64,000 nucleotides of DNA from Macquaria australasica (Eukaryota; Chordata; Actinopteri; Centrarchiformes; Percichthyidae), in contig SEMN01000456.1 in NCBI GenBank assembly GCA_005408345.1, positions 62,001 through 126,000 on the forward strand. The letters are read 5' to 3'. A model generated the notes under the pieces. That model did no database searches and was not told the origin of the DNA. It was given only the letters and a program-made list of their open reading frames with translations. The position numbers and the translations under genes were made by a program. Shown in pieces: positions 11,540 through 23,299 of the stretch (the first letter of the stretch is position 1; every line of letters starts with the position of its first letter).

Positions 11540-12041
11540 GTTGCACCAGCTATACGTCAGTTCTCTCTTAAGATAGGGTGCAAAGTCCACACTAAACGAT
11601 AAGTTGAAACTAATTAGTCTGATACTAAAACTGTGTCGATGTTTCGTTGCACCACAGAGACGTAAGGTTCATCTTAGCTACTCTGGCGTAAAGTCCACAC
11701 TGACCAAAATACCATTGCAGAAAATTATGTTTTCACTTCCTGTGGCCAGTAACATTACTGTGTTGTCTCTCATGCCCAATTGTCTTTGAACACTTCGCGA
11801 CGCAATAGCGAAGAGGCTAACAGCTAAAAATAGCTAACATTAATCACCAAACAACAACAAATGCCATTCTAACCGCTGTTTTACGGAGGACTTTACACCT
11901 GCTAAGGGCTAAGTGTAATATTTAAGTTAACTATTACTGCTGGTGCAACCCTTAAAATGTTAGTAATGCGTAAACTCTGACCTAAGTTAGAAATTACGTT
12001 CAAACTAGGCTACATTTGAACTTACACATAGCTGGTGCAAC
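11540..12041. mobile_element. Probable MITE with nested inverted repeats
   Basis: The outer ends at 11540-11563 and 12018-12041 are inverted repeats of 24 bp with three mismatches, both beginning GTTGCACCAGCTAT. Inside, CGTTGCACCAC (11645-11655) and TGGTGCAACC (11941-11950) repeat the same core in inverted order. TAAAGTCCACACT-type blocks near 11580 and 11690 are direct repeats. There is no coding capacity and no convincing target duplication. This suggests a foldback-like element or one copy nested in another. Confidence 0.55.
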
Positions 12042-14888
12042 CCATTGCTGATTTCTTAGTCGATTCCTGGTCATTTTTACAGGAGTGCATGTGCATGACA
12101 AAGACTTTAGACTGAGAAATTATCACTGTGGCAGCAGTGTAGAGGGTTAAAAGGAAAAATCATTACTGTAGTGGTGTGGTCCTTGTATCTCTTTCCACAG
12201 CTAAACGGTGGCTTTATTTATAAAATTCAAAAAACGGTGTTCTGACGTATGGATCAACCACTGGGGGCAGCTAATCAGGCCTTGGGCACATAGAAATGCA
12301 TAGAGGAGCAACTCGTGCATATGTTCACAGCACACACAGCCACAAACTGTGAGCTGAGAGGATCCATCGCATCACTTTTTAATGACTAACACTAAAGCAG
12401 ACAGTCAACGATGTTGTTCAAAGCGGTAATACTGAACCACTGATCGCATGTTGTCTTCTGTATTGTCTTTTGTCTTCCACATCACATCTAGTATGTGCAT
12501 GAACTGTTTCCTTTGAATCCCTTGAAACTCCATCAGTAACAATGAAAACTGTATATAGAGAGGCAATTACAGAATGCAAACACATTGAATAAATACCTGC
12601 CTTAACTTGACATCTCCAAATAAAGTAACTTATTTTTTAGCATATGTTGTAATCATCGTGATTGGGCTTGTTTGCATGCATGTGTTTTTACATACAGCAG
12701 ATGCAGAGCAATAGGTGTTGAATTATTTCAGATTTATTTTAGTTTTAGCTCAGTTTTAAATACTTCCCTTTTGGTTTGAAGCATGTAGATCTCTTCAGCA
12801 ACGGGATTTGTGATGTAAAATCTTCAAAAGTTTGCCGTTCCACATGATTTCGAGGATGCAGCTGGATTGTTTCCATTTTTACCCCCCGAATCCTGCAGTC
12901 CTAACGCAGGCTACATGCAGGATGGAAGGACCTTCGACATGCTATCGATCTAAACAGACACAGGAGGGTCCTCTTCGAGCCAATCAGTCAGCTTTTAAAC
13001 CTGAGTATCCACCAATCAGTAGACTCATTGTACCTTTTCCTCCTGGTTAGGAGAAATTGGCCCCTGTCATTTAAGCTTTTCAACAAAATCTCTCCATCAT
13101 TCATGCCCCTCTTCCTCCTCTGCTGCCTTTCTCTTTGCGCCGGATTGTTGTGAAGTACTCCATTTTTTCCCCTCTTTTTTTTTGAGGCGAGACACTTTAT
13201 TAGACACAGCTGTTCAACTGAACCCAGCAATGCCTGGATTCACTGCCAAGAGCCGTTCTCTCTCTCTGCTGGTCTGTGTCTCTCTCTCTTTCTGTCAGGT
13301 GGGTTGCAGAGGGATGAATAGGCAGTGATGGGGAGCAGCTATGTGAGGCTGTTTGCTCTGGAAACCTTGGCTTCGGGCCCCCGGTTCTCTGCACAGCAAG
13401 CCTACTGAAGAGCCATGATTTTATCTTCTAGCCTGAATGGACACAAACTCAGTGTCTGGGCAGATCATGGTCAACTTCAGTACTCCAAAATGACCGCCAC
13501 AGAATGACAAGTGACAATTAATTGACACAGGGTGCAAAATAGATAAAAACCAATAGGTAGGCTGCATCTGCTTAAACGCGAAAGGAATTCCAGATTCAAG
13601 TTGATGTCCTTGACTTTGTCTGCGTGGATTGCTCATTGCTGTAATGGTTTGACTGAACACTTCAATCAAGCAGAATTTCCTGTTCTTCCTGTCCCCTGAT
13701 GAACTTCATCTTTAAATACTGTAGCGGAATCACTTCAGTAAAAAAGTGTTTTATTAATGCTGGTAATACATGTATAATAATATAAGTTATAAATCCTATC
13801 CTGGATGGAGGCCAGCACCTTGCATGGCAGCTCGGTCGCCATCAGTGTGTGAATGTGTGTGTTAATGGGAGAATGAGACCAATCTGTAAAGCACTTTGGG
13901 AACCGTTGAGGTTGAATTGTGAACCATGAGAGCCTACACACATAGCCAGCTCAGCTACACTCATGTGCACCTCTTCCAAAGTGTAACTGCAGGCCTGCGG
14001 CAGCTACTGTATGAAGATAAAACGTGGAGACTTCAAGAACGGATATTGGTCAGGCTGGACTACTTGTGTTTTCTCCTGTAAGTTTCTGATGCCGGTCGAA
14101 ATTGTCGAAAGAGAAGACATCATCAAGGAATTTGAAGAAAGACTAATTTTCTCCTTTTCAGTAACACCAGATTTACGTTGTGATCTAGCAAAGCCTACAA
14201 AGTGAACGAAAGAATGTAAACATGATTATTTCAGCTAAAAACAGCAGCGGTTTTGTTTTCAGTAGTTGGCTATATATATAAGTGGTTAGTGTGTAATTAA
14301 AGCACAATAGGGGCTGATAATGTAAGACACATCTGTCACTCACCAAAGCAGGTTTAAGTCTCAACTGGTGTTTGAGGCACAGTAATACACCACAATTATT
14401 ATCATTACAAGACTGGAGCTGGCACATTTCAAAGTGCTAGATGTGCAAACACATCTGTAAAAGGTTATTAGGATAACTAACGTATGGGTGATTTCACCAC
14501 TTAAAGTTGCTATTTGCCGGAAAGTCTGACAAGATCTTAGGATAAAATGAAATTCAATACAAAAACACCACAAGCTGCAGCTACAGATATAATTCTGTTG
14601 AGTTGCATCTACAACCTTTTGCCACAGTGGCAACAAAAATAAAACATTATTCATTCATATCATTAGTATTACAGGTACAGTTACAGGGCTGTTGTGTGAC
14701 GAAAATTCTCCAGCACTTTGATAACCTTCAAACCATATTAAGTGAACTAAATAAAACTTCACAAACATGCTCATTTTCCACCCCAGTGCCACTGGGCCAG
14801 TTTTGGAAACCTGTATCTGTCCCTGCAAGGCTCAGTACCAGATTCAGACTACACTTTCACTCAGTTTAAAGTGCTTTATTTGTTACCT
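12042..14888. other. Non-coding DNA, no gene seen
   Basis: AT-rich with scattered pyrimidine runs (13100-13300). The short frames are not supported by motifs. No microsatellite longer than about 15 bp was noticed. Confidence 0.5.
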
Positions 14889-15053
14889 GTGGGAGCACCC
14901 CCATGACTCAGGGGTTAAGATGCTGACCACGAACCTGCAACATCCCTGGTCTGGCTGGGGACCTTTGTTGCATCTCTCTCCCCCTCATTTTCTGACCTTC
15001 CTCTGATGTCCTTAATAAAAAAACAAAACTATGAAACTTCAAATAAAAAAATA
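14889..15053 (+). mobile_element. tRNA-derived SINE, copy 1
   Basis: The 5' part carries an A-box-like TGACTCAGGGGTTAAGATGC (near 14904), as in TGGCTCAGTGG-type tRNA heads. A decayed B box follows near 14932-14950. The 3' part is GTTGCATCTCTC, CCCCTCATTTTCTGACC, then TTAATAAAAAAAC. The same 3' block occurs at 49605-49676. Transcription would be by RNA polymerase III with mobilisation by a LINE; both are family knowledge. Confidence 0.6.
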
Positions 15054-15479
15054 AAAAAACCAAACATGGCTGTAATTGTGCTCTAGCCATTAGAAATTGG
15101 TAAAATTGTGCTGTGAATGAAAAGGCTGTGACACATAATTTAAATTAAAGTATCAGATTTTGCCCATTACTCAGATTAGCACCACTGTTGCACCCCTGCT
15201 ACATAAAAACAAACCCAGAAAATAAGAATAAATTAGTCATGTTTTGAAAGTAATAATTTAACACTGCTAATGTGAGTGTAAGGAGGATAACCTCTGCAGA
15301 GATATCAGTGATTGAAACACCCTTGTTGCTTCTGATGACTTGACCTTTCTGACCTCACCAATCTGCCTCCGACCATTAAAATAATACATTTGTTTTTTCC
15401 CTCTTTATCTCTGTCTTTCTTTACCTGTCTCTCTCCATGGCTCTCTCTCTTCCTGTCTGTATCTCCCTATAAGTCCTTC
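15054..15479. other. Non-coding DNA
   Basis: A-rich then TC-rich sequence (15395-15475). Nothing else recognised. Confidence 0.5.
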
Positions 15480-15720
15480 TCTGGTTGCAACATCTGCTTG
15501 ATGTTTGTGACAGGCGGTACGATAGCGCTGACAGGCTGGAGACGGTTATCAGAGAGGGCTGCAGCGAGAGGCTCCACCTGGCTAAATTGAAAATTGCAAA
15601 TGAAAATCCTGCTTTTTTTAAATTCATCAGCCATTATGTCAGATGACCTTTTGGGCGTCAGGCTCCACTGATAAAACTCCAAACGACAACACTCGGCTCT
15701 GATCCAATTTTCGACACTGT
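15480..15720. promoter_or_regulatory. Candidate conserved non-coding element
   Basis: Complex sequence between pyrimidine-rich tracts. Contains CACCTG, AATTGCAAATGAAAA (one base from an octamer motif) and AAATTCATCAGCCATTATG. It is followed by a CTC-rich tract at 15720-15762. Regulatory role is inference. Confidence 0.28.
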
Positions 15721-15858
15721 CCCCTCCCTCCCTCCTCCCTCCTCCTCCTCCTCCTCCTCTCCGTCACCGTTCGACCCAGTGCCAGTGAAAATGATAGGCT
15801 TTCAGGAGAGCCTCCATTGTGCTTCAGATGAAGAGGTGTTGTTTGGAGGAGATGGCCA

Positions 15859-15862
<4 letters not shown>

Positions 15863-15905
<43 letters not shown>

Positions 15906-16146
15906 GAAGGAAGTGTGAGGGGTGTGAGAGTTTGGGGGCACCGAGCGTGGCCTGGCCTGGCCTCGTCCTGGTCCCACCGTTGTTGTCCAATCACGGCGAA
16001 GATCAGAGGCCAGGAACGTGCGAGCGTTTGGAAATACAGCGGGGGTTTGAGAGCAGAGAGAGAGGTGTAAGGGTATAATAAACACTAAGAGTAGATGTCA
16101 CTCTAAATGGCTTTTCCTGGGTGGGTCAGTGTGTGCTAACATTGAC

Positions 16147-16182
<36 letters not shown>
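15863..16182. repeat. Two TG arrays
   Basis: (GT)n at 15863-15902 and at 16151-16182, separated by unique DNA. They explain the CVCVCV and HTHTHT open frames on both strands here. Confidence 0.9.
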
Positions 16183-16184
<2 letters not shown>

Positions 16185-17447
16185 CATCTCAGGAGAGGAA
16201 AAAGGAAAAGAAGGAACAGAGCTGATCCTCTCAGTCTATCAGAAGCTCTATCCGTCTGTAATTGAATTCTCTCCCTCTCCCATTGTTGTTGTCTTTGTCT
16301 CTGGGGACTGGATGGTCAGATTTTTCTCAGGTGGTGCTGCATTACAGCTTCTATGTTCTACCTTACAGATACATTATAAAAATTGCTTAGTGCCATTTTG
16401 TCCAACAGACTTTTTTTTATGTGTGTGTGAGATTGGTGCAAAAGTCAAGTGACCTGAAAAATCCACTGCTCCACGCTGATACTTTTTCAATTTTTTCAAG
16501 TCTATCTTAACACCATCCTCGCGTCCAAAGAGTGATGGGTTGCTGTAATCATTCCCCCTCTCCATATTGGCCATGACGAGATCCTGTCGTGCTGCGGCTG
16601 TAGTGTAAGAAGTGAGGGACTTAATCCAGAGTCCTTGTTCTGTTGAAAAATGTATTCTGAAAATGTAGTCTTTTTAGTATGAAGTCTGGGCAGTGTTTCC
16701 TTGTTGAGCTGCAGCGGAGGGATTGATCCTGTTTGTTGCATTCTCTGGACAAAACACCACCAGTAAACCTACAGGCGACTACCAGAACGAAGATACCCAC
16801 TTAATTTTGCAAACTCAAACTGTTGAAGCCTCATGTTAGCCTCATTTTTTACCGTGTAGTTTAGTCTCACCACAATGGAATCACTTCGCAGCTTGTATAG
16901 TGAGGAGGAATGAGATTACACCGACCCATAACTCTCTCAAAGTACATTTATTGTATCAATCTTAACCAAAGGGCTTTTCTTGCCTAAAACCCCAAAGTGC
17001 GTCACACTCCTGAACTTTGTTTGGTGTAAACATGATCTTTCTTTAACCTTAACGTTATTGTATCTGTTACTGATTTTGTCATAATAGATACAATATTGCC
17101 ATAGAACGTAATCCAATATCAATGCTGTCTTATGATGGAGTTGTTCTTTGCTGTGAAATTATTTTTAGGTGTGAAGGTGTTGTTTCCTACCACCTTTACT
17201 TCTTGTCAAAACATGAAAAGTAGCTTCCTCTTGTTCCAGTCCTCCTCCATCCATCCCTCTGTGTCCTCTCTCCTACACCAAACTACAGGTTCCATCTGCC
17301 AAAAAGTACCAAAGTACCTAAAACCTTAGTTAATTAGCTTAAAATAAGAAATGCTTATTTATTTTTTTTCTGAAAGACTGCTAAATTTGTGTCACATGAC
17401 TTTTTTGTGCTTATGAATGGGTCTATATTAACATATGAATGTGCATA
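16183..17447. other. Non-coding DNA with possible old repeat
   Basis: The stretch 16750-17100 (CACCAGTAAACCT, AGATACCCACTTAATTTTG, GAGATTACACCGACCCATAA) looks like a dispersed fish repeat I have seen before but cannot name. No gene seen. Confidence 0.35.
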
Positions 17448-17593
17448 TATATATGTGTGTGTGTGTATGTGTGTTGGTACAGACTGTCAGTGCGCTCATC
17501 AGTGTGTGTGTGTGCACGCACGAAAATCGTACGCAGTGATGTGTTGGCTCCCTCTCTGTTTACAAGTGTGTCTCAGCATGTGCCTGCATCTGC

Positions 17594-17632
<39 letters not shown>
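17448..17632. repeat. TG-rich tract ending in (TG)16
   Basis: Interrupted GT runs at 17453-17475 and 17502-17513, then a pure (TG)n at 17601-17632. Confidence 0.85.
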
Positions 17633-17635
<3 letters not shown>

Positions 17636-17639
17636 CTGT

Positions 17640-17760
17640 CCCAGGTGTGCGTTATTAATCAGTTATCAGGGCAGTTTATTTGCTGGGTGACAAGTTGCAA
17701 TTTCCCCCCTGATTCAAGGCCTCTTTGTCAGGTGGGAATTACACTGAGAGCACATGACAA
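17640..17760. promoter_or_regulatory. Candidate conserved non-coding element
   Basis: Short complex block with GTTATTAATCAGTTATCAGG (homeodomain and GATA-like cores) between a TG array and a pyrimidine tract. Weak evidence. Confidence 0.22.
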
Positions 17761-18010
17761 AACACTTCACCTCAGCTTCGTTCCCTCACTTCTTCTCTCT
17801 CCCTCTGGATTCTGCCAGCTCTCTTTCTCTTTTTCTCTCTTTGCTGCCTCTCTTCCCTCCTGCCTGGTGTCGGGGTCCCGTCTCCCGCACCACATTTGTT
17901 TTCTTGCCTCGAAATCTCCCACATCTTCACCTCCATCTCTTCTCCTTCCCTCTTTCTTCATATTCTCACCCTCCATCTCCCCCCCTTCTTCTATATTTAT
18001 TTTTCCTACC
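17761..18010. repeat. Long pyrimidine-rich tract
   Basis: Mostly C and T on the plus strand over about 230 bp, imperfect. Frames read as proline/serine-rich protein here come from composition. Confidence 0.7.
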
Positions 18011-18034
18011 ATGAACAACATCATCCTCAGCCCT

Positions 18035-18112
18035 TGGAGTAAAAAAAGGCGGACTGTATAATTAATCACACAGCTTGGTCTAATTAGAGATGAATACGCG
18101 CTGTCCCTCTTG

Positions 18113-18180
<68 letters not shown>

Positions 18181-18345
18181 CTCTCAGCTTCTCGGGCCTA
18201 ATAGCAGTTGATGCTGTATTAACGGCAAATGATGCAATCCCCAAAAGAGCCCCTCTTGCTTTGATGAATCTGATGAATGTGACAATAATTAGTGAAGACA
18301 GATGAGAGGTAAATTACCACTGACAATGTAATGCTGTCCTGTCTG
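18035..18345. promoter_or_regulatory. TAAT-rich block split by a (CA)n array
   Basis: AT-rich complex sequence with TATAATTAATCACA and GTCTAATTAGAGATGAA lies left of a 63-bp CA array (18114-18176). CCTAATAGCAG, GTATTAACGG and ACAATAATTAGTG lie right of it. The array may have grown inside an enhancer-like element; this is inference. Confidence 0.28.
18114..18176. repeat. (CA)n microsatellite, 63 bp
   Basis: Uninterrupted CA repeat, one of the longest in the window. Confidence 0.95.
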
Positions 18346-18618
18346 CCACTGCAGAGAGAGAGAGAGAGAGATTGCCAGGACATGGCGGAGAGAAAAAGAG
18401 ACAGGAGGGAGTAACAGACAGTGAGGGACACAGAAAGTAGTTTGGTTTCATGCAAATTATTATTTTCATGCAAATTACGATGCATTGATTTAGCTTAATG
18501 GAAACCCTAATGGAACACTTTGTAATTTCCTCAACATTGCGAAAAAAAGAGGTTTTTAAATGTATTCTTTTAATAGATGCTAAAAGATTATGCAATAAAA
18601 ATGAATGTGACACATTGA
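18346..18618. other. Non-coding DNA
   Basis: A short GA run at 18354-18370 and AT-rich DNA. Nothing else seen. Confidence 0.5.
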
Positions 18619-18970
18619 CCTCATTTACACCTGGTATTAACGTGCTATCTGTGTCTGGATATCTTGTCTCGATACGCAAAAAAAAAAAAGCACAATGAAC
18701 ACAATGCAATGGGAACGATCTGAAGGTGGTCTAGGTTGCATTGTGATTGGATCTCAGCCAAGTGTAAATGGCATCTGCACAGTTTGGCCACAAATTTAAG
18801 AAGAAAATCTCTTAAGTTCAAACTCTTGCTGCAAGAGAGGCAAAAAGCTATGGACATCCCCTTCCTCAGCAAAGAGAAAATACATAGAGACCATACAGAA
18901 GCATTGCTTCCCGAAGGCCGATGATCAGTACTCCATTTCCACCTGGTGTTAACGTGCGATCTGTATCTAC
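18619..18970. repeat. Dispersed repeat with internal 40-bp direct repeat
   Basis: CATTTACACCTGGTATTAAC at about 18622 recurs as CATTTCCACCTGGTGTTAAC at about 18933, with similarity over about 40 bp each. The CATTTACACCTGGT opening is known to me from common fish repeats. The region to about 19130 may belong to the same element. Confidence 0.4.
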
Positions 18971-19549
18971 ATAAGTTATCTGAATAATGAAGTCTGGTCA
19001 CAGGAGTTGTTTAAATTCTGTTCGCATTGTGATCAGACACTACGCAAATAAGGTAGGCAACATGACGTGTGCAATGTGAAGGCAAGCGGTGCTGGATACT
19101 CTTGAGGCATTACACGGACGGGCAAAGCAAGGGTCAAGTGACACGACGTCATCCGCTGTGTTGGCCAATCACACGCATGCAAGCGCACATTGGTAGATTA
19201 CTATGTAACATGAACGCTGTAGAAATAAACTGATACGTAATTTTAAATTCATAGTTAGGTTCTTGGAAAGGACAATGTGATTTGGTATATAGGGTAAATG
19301 GTGCTCTTCCAGTGAATTAATTCCATCATCAGAGCGTTTTCTCTATTTTCCGTTCTGTTAATTACAACCAAATTACACAGTTCTTTGCAGGAAACTTCTT
19401 AGGAAATTATTTGGACATTTACGGACCTGTGAAATATAGAGTTATCCCTCATTTTCTTCAACCAAGCAAACCTAATTCGCTATTTACTTTTTCTCATCTC
19501 AGAAGTTTGCAAAAACTCTCCTGATAGTTGGATTAAAACATACAAAGAA
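18971..19549. other. Non-coding DNA
   Basis: No gene. The CpG-containing stretch 19020-19190 may continue the repeat listed before it. Confidence 0.45.
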
Positions 19550-19830
19550 AGAGAGAAAGACAGATAGTAAGTGTAGCAGCAGCAAAGCCTCAGGACTAAT
19601 TACGCTGCCACAAGAGAAAGAGCGAGGGATGATGAGGGAGAAGAGAGAGAGAGAGGTGGAGGGGGGAGAGATGGTAATTGTTTTCGTCAGAGGCAGTGGG
19701 GAGCTATCAGGGTAATAAAGTTAATTAGCAGAACAAACAAGGAGAGAGAGAGAGAGCAAGGGATGGAGAGAGGGAGAAGGACAGAGGGATAGATTTGATG
19801 ATGATAAACTGCAGCAGATCTGACACCAGA
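19550..19830. promoter_or_regulatory. Purine-rich DNA with TAAT-type blocks
   Basis: GA-rich runs (19610-19670, 19740-19790) alternate with complex patches such as GGACTAATTACGCTGCC and AATAAAGTTAATTAGCAG. Candidate regulatory DNA, weak. Confidence 0.22.
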
Positions 19831-19972
19831 AGAAAACAGTGAAATCAATTATTTTTATTTTCTCCCTCCGGTGGGGAAAAAAACACACACAGAGCCACTG
19901 TAGAGCTCAACTGAATGGAACCAAAACTCCTCCTCCCCTCTTATCTAGAGCTCATTTACCCTCCATACTGTT

Positions 19973-19976
<4 letters not shown>

Positions 19977-20008
<32 letters not shown>
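19977..20008. repeat. (TG)n microsatellite
   Basis: About 16 TG units, ending in GCGTGATC. Confidence 0.9.
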
Positions 20009-20012
<4 letters not shown>

Positions 20013-20099
20013 ATCAGCTATCTTCGTCGTATTTCACTACTTTTTCCACACATTTACACTTGTCAGAATGAAAGCGATAAGCATAAATACGAACATACT

Positions 20100-20399
20100 C
20101 TTAATGCATGTGCAGCAGGTTTCATCTCCAATCCATTCACTGACCGAAAGTCTGTACCACATTTCATGTCATTCTGTCCAATAGTTGTTGACACATTTCA
20201 CTTCTAACTACAAATATCAACCTCATGATGGCGCTAGAGGAAATGTCAGGGGATCACCAAGGTCATTAGGATTAATTATCTGGGCACCATGGATGTCTGT
20301 ACCAAATTTCATGGCAATCCTTCCAAAAGATATTTCAGTTTGGACTGAAGTGGTGGACTGACCAACATGCTGCTAGAAGAAGAAGAAGAAGAAGAAGAA
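20100..20399. repeat. Dispersed fish repeat ending in (GAA)n
   Basis: Blocks CATTCTGTCCAATAGTTGTT, TTTCATGGCAATCCTTCC, ATATTTCAGTTTGGACTGAA and GTGGTGGACTGACCAACATG match a common teleost repeat from memory. A (GAA)n run follows at 20378-20399. Class not determined. Confidence 0.45.
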
Positions 20400-20665
20400 A
20401 TCCAACTCGTACAGCAAAGATGTTGGAGATATAAATACCAGCAACATTTTCAAAGTTATATACAACAGAACACACACATGCTAATTTTCTACAGCTAAAC
20501 CCATCAAAGCCTTGCATTATTGGATCATGTGGATTCCAATGTCTCTCGCTATGGCAACCAAACGGTATCTGACAAGCCATCACCAGGGCGATGTGGTGAC
20601 AGGCCAGGTAATGGAACCTGTGTCCCCGGCATCACATGCACAGGAAACATTTCATTATGGGAGAG

Positions 20666-20667
<2 letters not shown>

Positions 20668-20705
<38 letters not shown>

Positions 20706-20714
20706 GTGTGTGTG
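20668..20714. repeat. (TG)n microsatellite
   Basis: TG array with one C interruption near 20701. Confidence 0.9.
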
Positions 20715-22442
20715 CGAGGATAAAAACAGCTCTCTACAGTGCTAGCATGCTTCCTCTGTCATGTCTCATTTCCAAGACTCTGTAATTCTGTAATTGTACA
20801 AGGCATGCTGAGGGTGTATGTGTGTGTATAGTTTTAGGTGTGAATTATTTTCTGCAGTGCCCCTTGATTATGTAGCATTGAAACACAAAGTAAATGTTGA
20901 ACTTTAAAGGAGATAACAGAGATAGTTGCTTACTGGATTGTTTATTCCGGGGGGGGGGCATGAAACAGAGCTACGCTAAAGCTTCAGAAAAATCAATTTG
21001 AATCTGCTTGATTTTCTTCCCCTGAAGACATGTCAGCTGATAATCCACAACAATTTCAAATAAATACATTCATATTTTGCTGCTCTCTGTTCTTGGTACC
21101 GACTGTGATTCATACATGATAATCAAAGTGGAAGTGAAGTCCATTATTTTCTACATTAGGACACTTCAGATTGGTTTATTGTCCTTACACACGTACCAAA
21201 GGTACAATTTGTTTGTAGAAAGTACTGTAATCCGTGGTTTGGGAAGATTTGAATAGTGAGTTAATTGGACTCGTGAAGCATCAGTGTTGTTGCTTTGGTT
21301 CCTTGCAGTTTAATATTTCATATGTACTGATTTACAGGTTAAACTGTTGACCCAAACTCATGTATTTTTGAGATGTAACCAACTTTCCCAGGTCTGTTAA
21401 AGGTGTATTTATACCATCTGAATGCAACACACACATCTGTATATTTTCCTCTATCGTTGTGACTTAATTCATGCAAGCCGCTGTTAACAAGTACCTCTAT
21501 CGTGACTATACGCCTGTTGTCAGCATTACTTTGTTGACAAGAACTAGAGCACCTTTACAGCCCCTACAACTACACTTTATTACAACTTGGGTTTTATTTT
21601 TATAACCCCGGTCCAAGCAGAGAAATCTCTGCTCTTACTTTTCTCAATTGCTGTTCTTTGTTTGTAGTATTTTCTGCAACTAACTAAACAACCAACGCAG
21701 AGTAGACAATCTGCTTCCTGTTTACACTGGCACATGCATGCCCAGCGCGCGAATGGTCACCTGCCCTCTAGAGATGCTGGTATGATTAAGACATTTTATC
21801 TTGTTTCACCATTTCATATTTGGCACCCACATTTAAACCAAAACCCACCACTGTAGAGTAGCACAAAGCTCTAAAGTTACATCCTGCAGTCAGTAATAAT
21901 GAATACATAGAAATACAGCAGTGCTTTCTGTACTTACAGCTCATCCTGTAAGGCTGAGAATATTAAAGAACATGGTTAGCAGGAGCAGTGAAAAGCACAC
22001 CTCCTAAGGAACGGAAGAAAAAATGTCAAATTGCTGGTTTGATTGACAAGCCTTTAGAAAGTGCAGTGCAGAAAGCTTAGCATCAGTGTGGCCTGCTGCA
22101 CTAAAAGGCCCTCCTGTGGCTCTCCTGGCCACCCTGGTGAACACATTAGTAAACTGAACCACCAGCGTGTGCCTAAAATACACTTTCTTATCAGGGATGT
22201 TTCCTTTTTGGGTAACCAGTCACAAATAAAAGGCTCTCCTTTTTGCGAGTGTGTTTCAGGGAAATGTATGTATAATATATATTGTCAGTTTGGGTTTGTT
22301 TGGTTTGGGTTGCCAGGATGTCTGGTCTGGGTGCGTTTGATTTGGTTGTCAGGCAGTGCCTTTGGACTGATGTGCTGTTAGAGACCATCACCTGGGACAT
22401 GTGATAGCTTATCAAAGTCTGAGCAGCCCTTCTGGCGCACTG
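20715..22442. other. Non-coding DNA, no gene seen
   Basis: Includes a G9 run near 20950 and GGTTTGGGTTGCC-type T/G-rich text at 22285-22360. Small frames are unsupported. Confidence 0.5.
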
Positions 22443-22771
22443 ACACACACACACACACACACACACACAGATATATATACCTTTCACCTACTACTAGAGG
22501 AGGGTGTGTTTGGTGTGTGTCTTTTTGTGTGTGTGTGCGCACCTGTGTGTGTTACTCTAGTCGTCAAGGGAACCCTGGTTGGAAGGACAGTTTGACGTCT
22601 CGCTTGGCATCATGGGATACGGCTGTCACCTGACGATGCTGCCACCACGGAGATAACCTTCAGGGTGACAGCCGAGACAAAGACACACGCGCACACACAC
22701 ACTCAGAAGAATGTATACAGGCAAACATACAGACACACATACATATGGAGCCACATACATGCATGACTGCC

Positions 22772-22816
<45 letters not shown>
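22443..22816. repeat. CA arrays and CA-rich DNA
   Basis: (AC)n at 22443-22470 and 22775-22816, with interrupted GT and CA runs between (22520-22550, 22683-22700). Confidence 0.85.
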
Positions 22817-22817
<1 letters not shown>

Positions 22818-22829
22818 AGACTTCACCCG

Positions 22830-22945
22830 CTGAGCTAAACACAGTGGGATTGATCCTAATTAGTGCTAATCAATATGTTGATTGATAGGCTCACCTCAAA
22901 GAAATCGCCCGACCTCCAACAAAGAGAGGTCAGAACATGCTCTCC
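22830..22945. promoter_or_regulatory. Candidate homeodomain-site cluster
   Basis: CCTAATTAGTGCTAATCAAT and TGTTGATTGATAGG contain an inverted repeat AATCAA-TATG-TTGATT at 22868-22883. TGATTGAT matches the PBX-HOX consensus. Two further TAAT cores lie within 30 bp. The binding role is inference. Confidence 0.3.
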
Positions 22946-23299
22946 TAATTCTTTACAAAAGTCTGATAATCAGAGTACCATGAAACAACCTTTGGGAAAT
23001 GTTTTCAACAGTCTGTCACATTTCCATCAGTGAACAGACAGTATCTAATGATAATCTCAACGGGGAGCCCTATGAAGAATTGCTTTATTTTGTGAACACA
23101 TCTCATTTTCTCTGCACGCTGGGTGAACAGCGGGAAGGCAGCAACATAAACTAACATGGCAGGAGTCTCTCTCCTGTGTTGTGGGGTGTCAGCAGGTATT
23201 TGCGTGGCTCTAGGCACCATCATTGTCCAGTGTTTGTATTTTTTTCCTGGTGGGCCAGTGAAGAGCACACCTACCACTCTCACGTCTCTACGGTAAATA
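22946..23299. other. Non-coding DNA
   Basis: No gene or repeat recognised. Confidence 0.5.

Noticed and set aside
14889..14960. Functional tRNA gene
   Set aside because: The head resembles a tRNA A box, but the B box and arms are decayed and a SINE tail follows.
15639..16085. 148-codon minus-strand frame
   Set aside because: The middle is a His-Thr run from a CA array and the rest is a composition effect; no domain or splice context.
17600..18180. Overlapping frames of 153 and 137 codons on both strands
   Set aside because: They are translations of TG/CA arrays and a pyrimidine tract; overlapping opposite-strand frames of the same length signal low complexity.
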